64,000 nt of DNA from Globodera rostochiensis (Eukaryota > Nematoda > Chromadorea > Rhabditida > Heteroderidae), in contig JAEVLN010000002.1 of NCBI GenBank assembly GCA_018350325.1, positions 682,001-746,000 on the forward strand, in the 5' to 3' direction. The notes under the pieces are model-generated. The model was not told where the DNA came from and did not search any database. It worked only from the letters and a program-made list of their open reading frames with translations. Numbering within the stretch: position 1 is the stretch's first letter; the number at the start of each line of letters is the position of its first letter. This document shows, one piece after another, positions 21,411-33,075 of this stretch. A program made the position numbers and the translations under genes.

Positions 21411-24256
21411 TCACAGTGTGGGAGCAGATCCGTTCGCCAGGTTTATTATCGGTTGAACTACAGTAACCCCGCCTATGTGGCTTATACGGTGACGCTGGAA
21501 CAGTTTCACGAACATCAGGCGGCAATCCTCGCGTATGGTTTTGTTAAACGTCAAATAAATGACCGGAGGCAATCCTTGGGATAAACAAAATTAGTTAAAT
21601 TAAAAAAAGAAAGAATTGCCGATACCATGAATGTGTAACCTGAAGAAAAAAATAAATAAATAAAACAAATTTGTTAAATGTTTTTGACCAAGCAAATTCG
21701 GCAAGCGTGATCATCCACTGGTTGACTTCGTTGTTTTGTATGTAAACATAAAAAAAGCAACTCAAATTGTTTACCAGGCAGATCAAAAACACTTGGGAAA
21801 AGATCTAAACCAAGTGATACACATAAAAGTGATCAAAAAAAATAGTTTTTTGAAAGTGATTAAAAACAATAATGACCCGAATTTGCACGGCGCCCATTTC
21901 GGCGATGACAACGCCAAACTGTCGGCGGGTCTTTCGAACGTCGTAAAAAAGTTTGGCGGCAAATATCAGATAGATAAACGGGCTCAGAGTTGACACGACA
22001 GCGTTATGCACTTTGTGCAGCCAGGGTTCGTACTTTAATTTTGGTATATAAATTTTTTTGCGCGCATTTTAATTACAAAATATTTGAAAATTTATTAAAA
22101 ATTGTCTTTAAAGAAGGCAAGCGTACATGACGGGACGACAAAAGGCTGAACGATAAATAAGTGATTGCACTCAAGCGGGTTTGAACTAGAGAAAGGATTT
22201 AAGGACCGATCGAGAATCTCGTAGAATCTCGTATCTCGGTTTGGCCTAAATTTCTTCGATCGAGATTTCGATCTCGTTGATTATAAATTTCCAAAACTGA
22301 AGACGGTGCTGACAGGCGCCGTCGGGAAAAAATTTGGGATTTTTAATGAAATTTCACCAAAATTAAGCATTTACTTTGGAATTTAGGAAAAAAAAATGGT
22401 TTACGTAAGTGTGGAGGATGCCCGGTGGTGCCGACAGGTGCCGCCGGGGAAATTTTTACAAAAATTGGCAAGAAAAACGGATTTTCCTAACTCTGTATCC
22501 GACTTTTTTCCCAATCCGATCGGCAAATCCGATTAAAAAACCCGGGACCTAAAAAAGCCACAGGTTTAATGGGTCGAGTAAACGTTTTTATCAGAACGGT
22601 TCAGTATAAAACCCCCGTCCCTCTCGTGTCACTATTTAAGTTCACCCCAATTCCCTCGGGGGCCTGTCTGATCGGTCTACCTAGCTTGTTTGGGGGACTG
22701 CTCTAAGACTGTTTTTCTGAGATCGTTCCATTTCCGACTTCCAATACCCAAATCCCTGTTCCCCCGATCACCATTTTATGTTAATAATGCGTTTCCTTTT
22801 GCAATAAATTATCCTTTTCTCTTTGGCAGTTCAAATTATCTTAAAACCCTTAAACCGGAGACACAACATGTTTAAATCTATTTCCCACTCTTAAACACTG
22901 CCATGTAAAAATTCCCTGGTCAGGATTTTGGAGATATCAAGATTAAGTTTTACAAGAAGAATGTAAAACCTGATTTCAGTCAGGATATTCTGATCCTTGT
23001 GCTTTATACGGACCAGATCCAGACCCGGATCAGGGTTTTTACCAATTTTTTTTTTGTTTTTGCAAAAATTGGTAATAACTTTTGGGGTTTTAAAATTGTG
23101 AAAATAACGGGAAAACCCCAACTCGTTCCCCTTTGCCCAACTTTTTTTTTCATTATTACTTTTTTTCTAGCAAACCAAACCAAATCAAATATTTTTGGTA
23201 TCATTCGAAAGCAAACACTGAGAAGAAGCTATTAACAAGCACGGGCCGAAAACCTGAAATTTTTTTTATGGCCAGAATGGCCTTAACTATAATGGCATTT
23301 GTCTAAACGAGTAGCTTTTGCTTGCTAATAGCTTCTTCTCAACGTTTGCTTTCGAATGATACCAAAAATATTTGATTTAATTCGCTAGAAAAAAGTTTTA
23401 ATGAAAAAGGTTCAAAAAAGTTGGGCAAAGGGGGAACGAGTTGGGTTTCATCTAAAATAACTCCTGGGCGATTCTCCAAGTACACAAGAATTGATAAACT
23501 AAAGAATTCTTTGTTCTTATCACCTCCTCGTGTGGCTCATCACCGGTGAGATAGTCAGCAAATGGGTAGAAGAACCAGCTGAAGTAAATGCTGCTGTACA
23601 CACTGGGCGTCATGAACAAAGGCCAATAGAGGGAGTAGAGGGAGCAGCCGGCGATCCAAAGCGATGTGCGGTGGCCAGAGAACAAAATGTGCGAGAAACG
23701 GGGGGAGACAAGCTCGAGACAGCGATTGAATGCCAACATCTTTTAGACATGCATTTAAATTCAATTTACTCGTTCAATTAAGCGATCACAAATTTACCAA
23801 ATCAGCAGAAGTTTCGGCAATCCAGAAAGCTTAAAAAGAGAAATCAAAAAATGATTTATAAATACGTTTTCAACTTAGCGCTGTCACTCCCACAAAATAC
23901 ATCAGTGTCGGATAGGAGCAGAAAACGGCACCGCGCAGATTGGCCCAACCGCAGTAAAAACCGGGAATCCACATCGCGCACAGATCAATGATGCTGATGT
24001 AGAAGAGCAACTTGTAGCAGGAGTTGTCCCGCATATTCTTCCAAATGGAGTAAATGCACGGCACGTACAGAACCTTCATCATAATGGTCAGGCCACGATT
24101 AGTGCATCGTCTTACATAATAAATGGCGCATAACACGCAAACAGCGATTGACTCCGGCACAAACCGCCGACGCTCCAGTGCAATCGAATTAACCTCCAGC
24201 CCTGTGCAGTTGTACAGCCGTTCGTACTCGGCATGCCGGAACAAGAACAGCTCCAT
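21411..24256 (-). CDS. Serpentine receptor class T (Srt) chemoreceptor
   Basis: Eight coding exons can be joined in frame: 24256-24116, 24073-23875, 23829-23798, 23739-23524, 22032-21877, 21804-21689, 21639-21626 and 21574-21411. They give 345 residues, the usual size for Srt, a nematode family of G-protein-coupled chemosensory receptors of the plasma membrane. Diagnostic motifs are YNC (15-17), LYVPC (49-53), CSYP before TM3, LAFNRC (126-131), YEPWLHKVHN at TM5, QVFLICLVNN in TM6, and GLPPVIYLTFNKTIR (292-306) in TM7. Every intron starts GT and ends AG, and phases agree throughout. Two exons are tiny (32 and 14 nt) and one intron is only 42 nt; removing the 42 nt restores the family pattern. 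Intron 4 (1,491 nt) is loaded with repeats; the other introns are 42-72 nt. Start chosen at MELFLFRHAEYERLYNC, as usual for the family; an ATG six codons upstream is possible. Ligand unknown. No disabling change was seen. Confidence 0.9.
22300..22450. repeat. GC-hairpin repeat cluster 3
   Basis: Two diverged copies about 120 bp apart (ACGGTGCTGACAGGCGCCGT and GGTGGTGCCGACAGGTGCCG), inside the receptor intron. Confidence 0.65.
22560..22870 (+). other. LTR-like promoter segment (tentative)
   Basis: Contains a TATA-like AGTATAAAACCCCCG near 22604, a pyrimidine-rich downstream stretch, GCAATAAA near 22801 and GACACAACA at the end. This resembles a solo LTR, but no target duplication, primer-binding site or second copy was found. 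Confidence 0.25.
23112..23447. mobile_element. Foldback element in Srt intron
   Basis: Arms 23112-23240 and 23318-23447 are inverted repeats about 130 bp long (AACTCGTTCCCC at one end, GGGGAACGAGTTGGG at the other; TTCGAATGATACCAAAAATA shared), with a spacer of about 77 bp. No transposase. The intron transcript could form a long hairpin. Confidence 0.85.
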
Positions 24257-24403
24257 CAGCAAATTTATCAACAATATTTAAATGAAAGTTAACTTTCCCA
24301 TAATTTGACAACAAAAAAAAGTGCTAGTGCATTTCGGATGCGTGCTTCTAACTTCTAAAAAATCAACTCTTTCTCTGTTGTCATGTTAACATTGTTTTAA
24401 TGA

Positions 24404-25152
24404 ATGATTATTGTGTATGTATTTTGTCGGATTAGTTTTGTTGTTTTTTGCCTGTTTAATTTAACTGCCGAAGCAGAAGAGTATAACGCAAATGTGGTTG
24501 AAGGTAAATCTTTTATTTATAATTGGCAAAATCGCTGTTTGGTGATGCATCTTTTGCGCCGAACACATTTGCGCCGGCGAAGGGCTATCGGACATTTTGC
24601 ACCTTGGACATTACGCACACTAGTGAGAAAACGGACGTTTCGCACACTGGACATTTCGCCCATCGCTCGCCCAGTGAATGATTCAGATTGAATAAAAATA
24701 CTACCATTCCTATCGTCGAGCTGAGTAAGAATCCGGAAAGTTTGAGCCGGAAATCACTGTGAAGAAAGTTATGAGCCACCAAAAGTTGGCCAAAATGGGT
24801 TGGCATTGTGTTTTTTGAGCTTGTTTTGATAATGTATTGAAATTTTGAGTGCAATTTTAGCCAAATTATTCAACATTGGCTTAATTTCAATATTTTGCAA
24901 GCTTTTATTGAATGTGTGCGAAATTTATGTGTGAATCGTCCTTTTTTCTCTCAGTGTGCGAAACGTCCGTTTCTCACTAGTGTGCGAAATGACCGTGTGC
25001 AAAATGTCCAGTGCAAAACGTCCGTTTTTGCACTAATGTGTGAAATGTCCAAATGTGCGAAATGTCCGGACACCTCGGCGAAGTCTATAGACACTGAGTC
25101 CATCAACATTAGTGGAACGGTTTTTAATGTTTTTAGTGCTTATATGTTCTGA
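24404..25152 (+). pseudogene. Broken gene for a probable secreted protein
   Basis: The frame starts MIIVYVFCRISFVVFCLFNL then TAEA, a good signal peptide, followed by an acidic stretch EEYNANVVEG. Near 24520-24530 the plausible coding frame shifts; downstream LFGDASFAPNTFAPAKS is encoded up to 24582. A 493-bp transposable element follows, and on its far side the same frame continues SIDTESINISGTVFNVFSAY to a TGA. The 8-bp duplication CGGCGAAG marks the insertion in the exon. The first exon is divergent to the Srt gene, about 150 bp from its start. No family is recognised. The frameshift could instead be an intron that I cannot place, since no AG lies in the right position. Confidence 0.5.
24583..25075. 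mobile_element. MITE inserted in a coding exon
   Basis: Flanked by CGGCGAAG on both sides (24575-24582 and 25076-25083). Inverted arms contain CGGACATTTTGCAC on the left and GTGCGAAATGTCCG on the right, with further GGACGTTTCGCACAC words. At 493 bp, with an 8-bp duplication and imperfect ends, it is hAT-like. No transposase. Confidence 0.75.
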
Positions 25153-25860
25153 TGAATACAGCCCAAAAAACACTTTCGCGTTGGTTTAAGCCGAAATTAA
25201 ATATTTTAACATATTTCGAGGGTTTTGGGGGGAAAAAGCATATTTTGGCTTTTTTTAACAAAAATTTGAAAAAATGTACCCAAAAAGATTGATTTCTGGC
25301 TGTTTTTGAAAAATTTCAATACCCGCACACTTCAGTGTCGGTATACTTTAGTGCTTGTACACTTAAGTGCCGGCCGGCTTCATTAAAATCAAAAATTTAA
25401 GTTAACTTCGCTTCATTCGTTATATTCTTGGATAAAAAACACGGCTTGGTCCCCGACCCCTCAGCGGCGGGATTCGGGGGTCTGGGACGACCTAAGAAGC
25501 CCCGGGGCTACTAATAGGAAAAATACGGTACCTTCAACCACATTTTTGCGTCACTTTCAGCAATTTTTGATTTACGTCATAAAAATTGTTTATTTCATTC
25601 GTCTTGAAAATTTATCAAATTTCCAAAAATTTCCGATTTACCCAAAACTCGAGACTTTAAAGTTTAAACTAACTCGAATTTTGATAGTTTTACTGAAAGT
25701 CATCAAATTCTTTTTTTTATTTACTGTGTTTTTATTTGTTTTTTTCAAAAAATGGGAATTTTTATTTCGGGTTCTGAATTTAAATTAGACAAAATGGGTG
25801 TTATAATAGGAGTCTACGCCCCCGAATACTCTTAAAAATGTAGTTTTTGTGCTAATGATT
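25153..25860. other. Decayed repeats at the right edge of the gene block
   Basis: 25153-25320 resembles the subterminal part of the 7045 and 48799 elements. Next come short CACTTCAGTG/CACTTAAGTG words (25325-25375) and a GC-rich piece GGTCCCCGACCCCT (25449) related to 9894 and 40325. An 80-codon AT-rich frame at 25546-25788 has no supporting features. Confidence 0.45.
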
Positions 25861-26906
25861 AGAGATGATAAAAAAATCTTTTTGGGTTTAAATATATATA
25901 ACAAGTTTCATTGTATTCAAATAAATTTTTCGGATAATTAACATATTTTGAAATTGCTTACAACATATAAAAACCTTTTTAAGAATTAATTCCCTAAAAT
26001 TAAATAACAAATATACGACTAAAATTAATTATGATTTCTCAACTAAATAAACTTGAACGGAATTATAATATTTATAAACTTATAATTAAAAAATTATACT
26101 ACCCACAATAAAAATAGACAAAAGAATGAATAAATATATAACTAAAACGGTTAACTGTAAACAAAAGTGATGCGATGAGCGGACCGAACCCGTATAAAAG
26201 CCCAGCAAAATCGTCGATTCTTAAAATTAAAACTTATTCAGATATATTTAAAAAAACAGCAACATTTGTCTATAAACATTAATTTTTGCCGCGATTGGAG
26301 CGCCAAAATTTGAAAATAAAAACAAAATTAAAAAATATTTGCTGTATTCCAAGCGACCAGATAACGCCGACAATTCTTCATAGACGGCGGACTGAAGATA
26401 CTGTTCAAAACTATCACGCTGTTCAAGCGTGTGGACGGCAAAACCGTGTTGAGAAAGAATAGAATTAATTCTAATATTAAATTTTTTCCAACGAATATTC
26501 GACTAAATTTAATTATGATTTCTCAACTAAATAACGAAGAGAATTCAAGTGAAACAAATCTTCACAATTCCCATCACTAGTATCCTGATTGTTCTGCTGG
26601 AGGACAGCAACATCCACCGCAATCGGCTCTTTGACAAATAAATTAAATAACGAAAAAATTAAAATTAAGTAATTAACGGAAAGAAATTTAAATAAAGGTG
26701 CAAACATATAACAAATTGTAAGTAATTTAAAAACTTATCCGTTAACGGAAGAAGAAAAAGCGATGTTGGTCGGGGCTTAAAAACTGCTAACGAACCCAGA
26801 GGTTCGCGTCATTATATCATATAAAATCAAAATTTGCATCACAACAAAATTTTGTGTAAAAACGAATTTATTGGAAGAAAACAATAGAAATAATAACAAA
26901 AAAAAA
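25861..26906. other. AT-rich module mosaic, segment 5
   Basis: Low-complexity A/T DNA with one exon-like island at 26345-26455 and another at 26735-26810. The latter is open on the plus strand as LSVNGRRKSDVGRGLKTANE. The sequence around 26025 and 26507 repeats TTAATTATGATTTCTCAACT, a local duplication. No gene. Confidence 0.5.
26345..26455 (-). other. Exon-like island, EQRDSFEQYLQ family, long form
   Basis: On the minus strand it reads HGFAVHTLEQRDSFEQYLQS then AVYEELSALSGRLEYS. A shorter relative at 45229-45305 reads AVHTIEQRDSFEQYLQFAVY and lacks the EELSALSGRLE part, as an in-frame block loss. The conserved peptide supports an origin as coding sequence. Family unknown. Confidence 0.45.
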
Positions 26907-27300
26907 TTATCGGGAATTGGGGTCCCGAGGGAAAAATTAAAATAAAATTCTAAATGCATGTTTTTCAAGTAAAAAAATGCGTAAAACACGGATCCAAGCT
27001 CGGATTTTGCGAATGTCGAACCCCGAAATCGAACAATTTTCGAAATTTCAGACACGTGAAAAATAATTTATGCATGAACCCAAAAAGGTTAAAACTTAAG
27101 AAAATGAACGAATACGTTTGTAATAATAAGAAAACAATTCACGGGGTAAAAATGTGCAATACAAAAAAAAATTAGTCAACCCAAAAAAAAGTTGCGTTGA
27201 AATTTAAAAAATATTCGAATTCGGATTCGTGTTCTACGCAATTCTTATTTAAACATCCTAATTTAACTTTTCCCCCATCGGGACCACAATTCCCGATGAT
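26907..27300. mobile_element. MITE with ATCGGGAATTG ends
   Basis: Left end ATCGGGAATTGGGGTCCCGA and right end (reversed) ATCGGGAATTGTGGTCCCGA. The site without insertion is present at about 6815-6870: AAGAAAACAATAGAAATAAC joined directly to the AAAAAAGAT...ATGTCTAAAA flank. The 73-codon cysteine-containing frame at 26954-27175 lies wholly inside the element. Confidence 0.75.
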
Positions 27301-27822
27301 TGCCAAAAATAAAGTTTTTTTAAAAAAGATGAATGTCATGTCTAAAATATTATTTATGATACCGACTAAAAAAACTGATTAAGTTAAATAAAACATAACT
27401 ATATAAATAAAAGACAAATATTATAACATCGCCTACAAAAGAAATCAACTTTCTGAGATTGCAGTAAGTGCTTGTTAAATTCATTTATTTAAAAATATTT
27501 GTAATTTTTATATGAACGGTTGTTTATAAATTTATAAACTAATTTAAATATTAGCCAATTTCTGATAAAATAAAATTCAGTTTAGTAAATTGAAAATTTT
27601 CATTAAACAATTTAAAATATAGTCGAACTTACAAATAAATTTTTTGATTCTACCTATTTAAACAAATATATCTATTAATAAACACTCGCTTAAATCAACA
27701 GAATAAATTCTCAATACATAGCATTTTTAGGCAAAATATGGCAATAAATTGCAGTAACCTACAAACAGACAAAGACGTATATTCGTGGAATTATTATTAA
27801 AGTTTTAAGTCAACAAGGATTT

Positions 27823-28075
27823 AATCTCGTTCAACTGTTGCAATGACGCCGAAGTCGTCATTTTTGTAATATATATTTTTCTAAACAAAATATGATGCAG
27901 TTTATAAGAAAAACAATAAAAGTAATATTTGAAAAAATATGAAAATTATCTTGCTCAACTGTTGCAAATGACGCTGAAGTCGTCATTTTTGTAATAATAT
28001 ATTTTTTTCAAAACAAAATATGATGCAGTTTATAAGAAAAACAATTAAAGTAATGTTTAAAAACATGAAAATTAA
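27823..28075 (+). repeat. Tandem duplication with hairpin island
   Basis: Two adjacent copies of about 125 bp (27823-27950 and 27951-28075). Each contains CAACTGTTGCAAATGACGCTGAAGTCGTCAT-type sequence with a small palindrome (ATGACG...CGTCAT) and the tail TATGATGCAGTTTATAAGAA. The copies differ by a few substitutions and A/T-run indels. Confidence 0.8.
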
Positions 28076-29572
28076 GATGAAATGAATTATAAATAAACAA
28101 ATAGCTCCATCAAATAACCATTGTGTGGAAAAAGTCTGGGATCGGGGTGTGTCGGGATTTAAAGTCGAGATCGGAAATAAAATAAAAGCACTTTTTATTG
28201 TTAAATATTGCTAGCTTATCATAAATTTTTTTTTGGTTTAAAGTGATAGCGACTTTGGAGACATTTGTGTAATCAGCATAAATATTTAATTTTAACTCAT
28301 TTTGATTTTTGATGCGTGTGTTTATTCACAAAAAGTTTTTTTATCGATTAGGTCGATCAAATGCGATGGCAGAACTAAATATATAAAATCTTATTTATCA
28401 ATTTCTGAAAAAATAAATGTAAAATGAATTGAAGAAGTCGTAATGTCAAAATCAACTGTGATAAGATTGAATTTGTTGTTGATTGATGCATGCTCTCGCT
28501 TATAAATTGATTTTATTAAAATTTATTTCTTATTTTGGAATTTTTTTTCTTGTTGAAATTATTAAAATATTAGTTTACTATTCATAATTTTTTTAAATGT
28601 TTTCATTTTTTTGTAAATAAAAGTTTAAAAAGTTTTAATTGATTAGATGTTTAGTTTTTTACATTTATTTGTCACAAAGCTTATTGAGAGAAGGTCAATT
28701 AGATAGAAACCACAAAATAATTCATCAACCTTGTTTTAAGTTTAAATATTGTAGTAACAACAAGTCAAAAATCTTATTAACATAAATTTAATTTAAATAA
28801 ATAAAATCTTATTAATTTTTAAAGAATTGCATTTCCATACGCAAGAATAATAATAAATTATCGTAAAACATTAAACACATAAGTAAATAAAATAAATAAT
28901 TGAAGTCTAACAAATAAACATGAACTAATTAAAATATTTAGATGCCATATATTATTAAAATTTAGATTTATTTTTGTTATTAAATTATGAGAAATTATAA
29001 TAACTTTATTTTTACAAACATAACAAATCACTTGCTAATCATAAACAATAGCCATAAAATAAAGCTATTTTTACAAAAAATGCAAAACAAAAATCGAGTT
29101 TTTCGCGACAAAAATTCTGCTACCAAAAAATGAAAATTTAAAAATTTTGCTTAAAATTTTCTCTGAAATGCCTTTAATTTACATATTTTTATTTATCATA
29201 TTTCGTCCAATGGAGTGGGGCGGAATTCTCTGTGTGTTCAACCCGAAATTTGTCCCGCTTGCATCGCAGGCTGCGAGAAGTGGGGTTAAAATGCCCAAAA
29301 ACAATAAAATTATTTATAAACAAAGAAAAAAGATATTATTTAAATAGTTATGTTTTTTAAATTAAGAGATAACAAAACCCAAATCAATAATAATCTAACT
29401 TACACGTCCTTTTAAAGCATTATAAGTGATAAACTTATTATGTTTGATCGCTATGGATTTTAAAAATTAAAAATAAATATTATAAAAAAATGAATCATAT
29501 GTGATAATTTAATTTGCATTACATAAAAGGATTATAATTTATTTTACTTTTATTTTAAAATCAGGAAATAAA

Positions 29573-29674
29573 ATGGAAATGCTGGAAGGCAATCTTTTGC
29601 AATACAAGTCAGGATCGTCGCAGGCATTCTATGAATCGACAATGAACGTGGCACATACTCCGAATGAAAGATGA
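29573..29674 (+). CDS. Hypothetical micro-ORF, 33 codons
   Basis: ATG-to-TGA frame MEMLEGNLLQYKSGSSQAFY then ESTMNVAHTPNER. The MLEGNL sequence also occurs on the minus strand at about 41175-41195 (KMLEGNLSS). This is a possible fragment of the same coding source. It is GC-richer than its surroundings. No family is recognised. Confidence 0.35.
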   Translation: MEMLEGNLLQYKSGSSQAFYESTMNVAHTPNER

Positions 29675-31646
29675 AACAAAGCAATGTATTATGCAAATAT
29701 TGAACATAAAATTAAAATTAGACGAATTAATAAAAGTCTGACATAGCATATTTTAGTTACCGAAACAAACAAAAAAATGTTATAAAAATAAATCTGATTT
29801 TAAAATAATGTATTATCTGCCAATAGCCAAAAAATGTAAAACCGGTAACTAAAAAAAAAGTAAATTTGCAATTTTTATAATAAGACACAAATTAGTAAAT
29901 AAATTTTATCATACAATGAAGAATGCATAGATTGATCTATTATTAGAAGAAAATAATCTAAAATTAATCAAACATTAAAAACTAAAAAAATTTGTTTATC
30001 TACAACTCTTTTACAAATCTATGAATAAATCAATGAATATATATATAAAAATACCGAAAAGACGAAAAAATAATAATTTAAATGACAATAAAATTACTTA
30101 CGGAAATTTTACAGAGAATGCTAAATCAAGCCAACCGAAACCGATCTAAAGGATGTCTGAGTAAGCAAATAGAGTAATTACAAAAAAGTAAATTTCCAAG
30201 CAATTTTGATTTGACAAATCACGTTTCGTTCGCCACAACAAGTTTTAGACAAAAATTTAGTTATGAATATTTGTTAAACAAATATTTTTAGTAAAAATTA
30301 AAAACATTAAATGTTATCTTTCTGCAAATAAATATTGAAAATAACTAGAACGTAAGCAATTTATATGTACAACACGCCATTTAAATTAAACAATGACATG
30401 GTTTTAATTGATAAACTCAAATTATTAAATTTCTAACATGTAATTCTAACATATGCAAGCAAAATGTTAAAAAACATTGGAATAAATTTGTCAAAATCAG
30501 TTTTTTAGAGCATTTTTGTTTGGGGGTTTTTAAGTATTGAAAATCAGCAAAAATTTCGATTTGGTGAACCCGTGTATGAAATAATGAAAATTATTTGACC
30601 CTATAAATGATCACTTTCCCATCTTAAAATAGAAATTTAAAACTGGGCAACAACTTGGTAATAAATGTTTTTCCGGTAAAGAGCAAATCTGCCAAAGCAA
30701 TACAGTAAAAATACAATACAAATAGGTAAATTAAAGTTGTTATCATAAAATAAAGAAATAATTAATAAAAAATTCTGGTGTAATTTACTTTCTAAATGAT
30801 AAAAAATACAATACAAAAATATATTTATATAATTATAAATTGAAATAATCTATCCGCCAGATTCAAATAATTTTCTAAATATTATTTATTTAAAATAGTT
30901 GAAGAATGGGCGCTGGCATAACAACACATCAACATGGACAGTGCATATAGGCAAGAGCCCAAACTTTATGCATTTACCATATTATGCACACCTAAACATC
31001 TACCAATCTCAGACAATTATTGAAAATGTCTTTTGATTATTCCAATGGCTGATCCATTGTCTTTTCAAAATAAAACACAATCAATCCCAGGATCGTTTAT
31101 GACCCAAAAATCTTGGGGAATTCAAGTAAGCGACCTAATTCCAAGTTTTAAAAAATTAATTCCATGATAAAAAAATATTTAAAATTCAATAAAAAAAATA
31201 TGTAAAATAGCATTAAACCCCTAAATTAAAAAATTAATTAAACTTAGTTTAATATGAGCATGAGTAATTACATACAGAGCATCCATGAAAAATCATTTTC
31301 ACCCGTCAGCGGACGAGGAAGACACATAATTAATTTATTTGAATAAAAATTAAATCAAAATTTAATCAGTGTTAATGAATAAATAAATTAGCTGTTAATG
31401 GAATTTTCTATTAAATAAAGTCAAAAATGAATCTTTTAAAGAGATCTGCTTGTCAAACGAAATCATCGGGAAACTAAGAAACAAAAAAATAAAAAATAAA
31501 ATCAAAAAGAGCAATACGCTCAGCCCAAATTAAATTGTTGATTGCAAATACACTGGGAATGTCAATGCTTCAAACTCAATTGTCTATAAATAACTAAATT
31601 GTTTTGAAAAAATATTTAATCGTACAAAAGCAAAATCAATAATAAA

Positions 31647-31748
31647 ATGAAAATTTATTGTAATGAGTGCCAAGTGTATGAGCGGCACTTGGTCGCCCGG
31701 GAATCTGTCGCCAAAAGCGACAGAAATTTCAAGGAAATTTTAAAGTAA
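31647..31748 (+). CDS. Hypothetical micro-ORF, 33 codons
   Basis: ATG-to-TAA frame MKIYCNECQVYERHLVARES then VAKSDRNFKEILK. A related module at 48005-48110 has the same left flank (AAAGCAAAATCAAT and AAATTTATTG) but lacks the island. The opposite strand is open for 71 codons (31655-31870). No family is recognised. Confidence 0.35.
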   Translation: MKIYCNECQVYERHLVARESVAKSDRNFKEILK

Positions 31749-32931
31749 CGAAAATACCAATCTTTTTCCCCTTGCCCCCAAACATGAGACGTGGATTTGC
31801 GATATTTTTGTCTCTTGCCCTGCCCTTCGAAAGCCTTTAAAAGGAAGTGCTGCTCCCCACAATTCACCATTCATCCCTTAAAACGCTTAATAATTTAACA
31901 AAAAACGTAAATTATAAAAATTTAAAGATGCTACATACTGTCTAAATAATCCAAATTAGAAAGATGAGATTAATGTGAATGACTAGTGAAAAACTCATTA
32001 TGACAGAAATTATTATTTTTTGTATTGATAATAAATAATACACTAATCAAGTCATCCTAAATAAAACAATGAAGAAAAAATGTGCATTACCATAAGCAAG
32101 AATAATTAAAAATTATGTAATTAAAAATTACAATAAACATTAAATACATAAATAGAAATTGAATTAAGTTTAAAATAAAAATTTTGAAGAATCTTCAAGT
32201 TCTCTTAATGTTGGATCTGCAAAAGTTTGAGGCCAGGCAAACCTAAACTATTTTTAGGATTCAACTAAAAATTGAAATTAAACTAACTCAAATACTGTTT
32301 ATTTCATTATTCACAGCAAAGTTGTGCAAATTAATTTTAAAAACTTAACAAATAAAACACATTTTTTTAAAACTGGTAACCCAAACACACGTAGCACCTA
32401 TAGGAATTGTAAATTACATCTACATCCATACAAGTTATTAACTAAAATTAATCAGAAAACGAGCGAAGGAGAACGCATTTAAGCTTTTAAAACATTTAAT
32501 TTAAATTTAAAACCAAATTTTTTTAAATATCAAAGGCAAACAATAAAATAACTTTGGCAAATCTGAGAAATGACTAAAAGGTATTTTGACAAACAAAAAT
32601 GATTAATTATTTTATCCACAAATAATATAGATTACTTAACCGTGGAAATATACCTTCACAGAAAAGAAGTTGATTCAATGGCATTCATTTCAAAAAGGTA
32701 TTTTATTTGTGAACGTTATGCAATTTTAAAATATAATATGAATGCAATTTCCAGCCAAGCCTACTCTAAATTATGATAACATTAAACAAAGGGTGCCTTG
32801 AACTGACAATAAAACTTTTCAGAAAGTAAAATAAAAATGCAAAATGAAAAAATAAAATTATTTAGACAATAAATAAAATTATATTTAATTGATATAAAAA
32901 AGTATATAAATAATTTCTATCTTTTAATTTT

Positions 32932-33075
32932 ATGATGAACCGCTTGAACGTAAATCAGGGTGAAGTGCATTCAACTGTTTCGGACGGTTATCAAGCGGTC
33001 GTGAAAGGTGTGGGCGGAAACCCAATGATCCACTCTGCACACCTGTTATCCGCTGTTAGACGACATTATATTTAA
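32932..33075 (+). CDS. Hypothetical micro-ORF, 47 codons
   Basis: ATG-to-TAA frame starting MMNRLNVNQGEVHSTVSDGY, then QAVVKGVGGNPMIHSAHLLS. It is GC-rich throughout (32940-33060) and soluble-protein-like. There are no clear splice borders. No copy was seen elsewhere in the window and no family is recognised. Confidence 0.35.
   Translation: MMNRLNVNQGEVHSTVSDGYQAVVKGVGGNPMIHSAHLLSAVRRHYI

Larger units (their letters stand above)
22033..23523 (-). other. Repeat-laden fourth intron of the Srt gene
   Basis: This 1,491-nt intron contains a tRNA-like fragment (22150-22195), a GATCGAGA-rich fragment (22203-22275), two GC-hairpin repeats (22300-22450), an LTR-like segment (about 22560-22870) and a foldback (23112-23447). 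Splice borders are gtgata and attaaag on the minus strand. Confidence 0.75.

Noticed and set aside
21402..21993. Plus-strand frames opposite the Srt exons
   Set aside because: The minus strand gives diagnostic receptor motifs with consistent splice phases; the plus frames are shadows.
26954..27175. 73-codon cysteine-containing frame
   Set aside because: Lies entirely inside an inverted-repeat element whose empty site is present at about 6815-6870.
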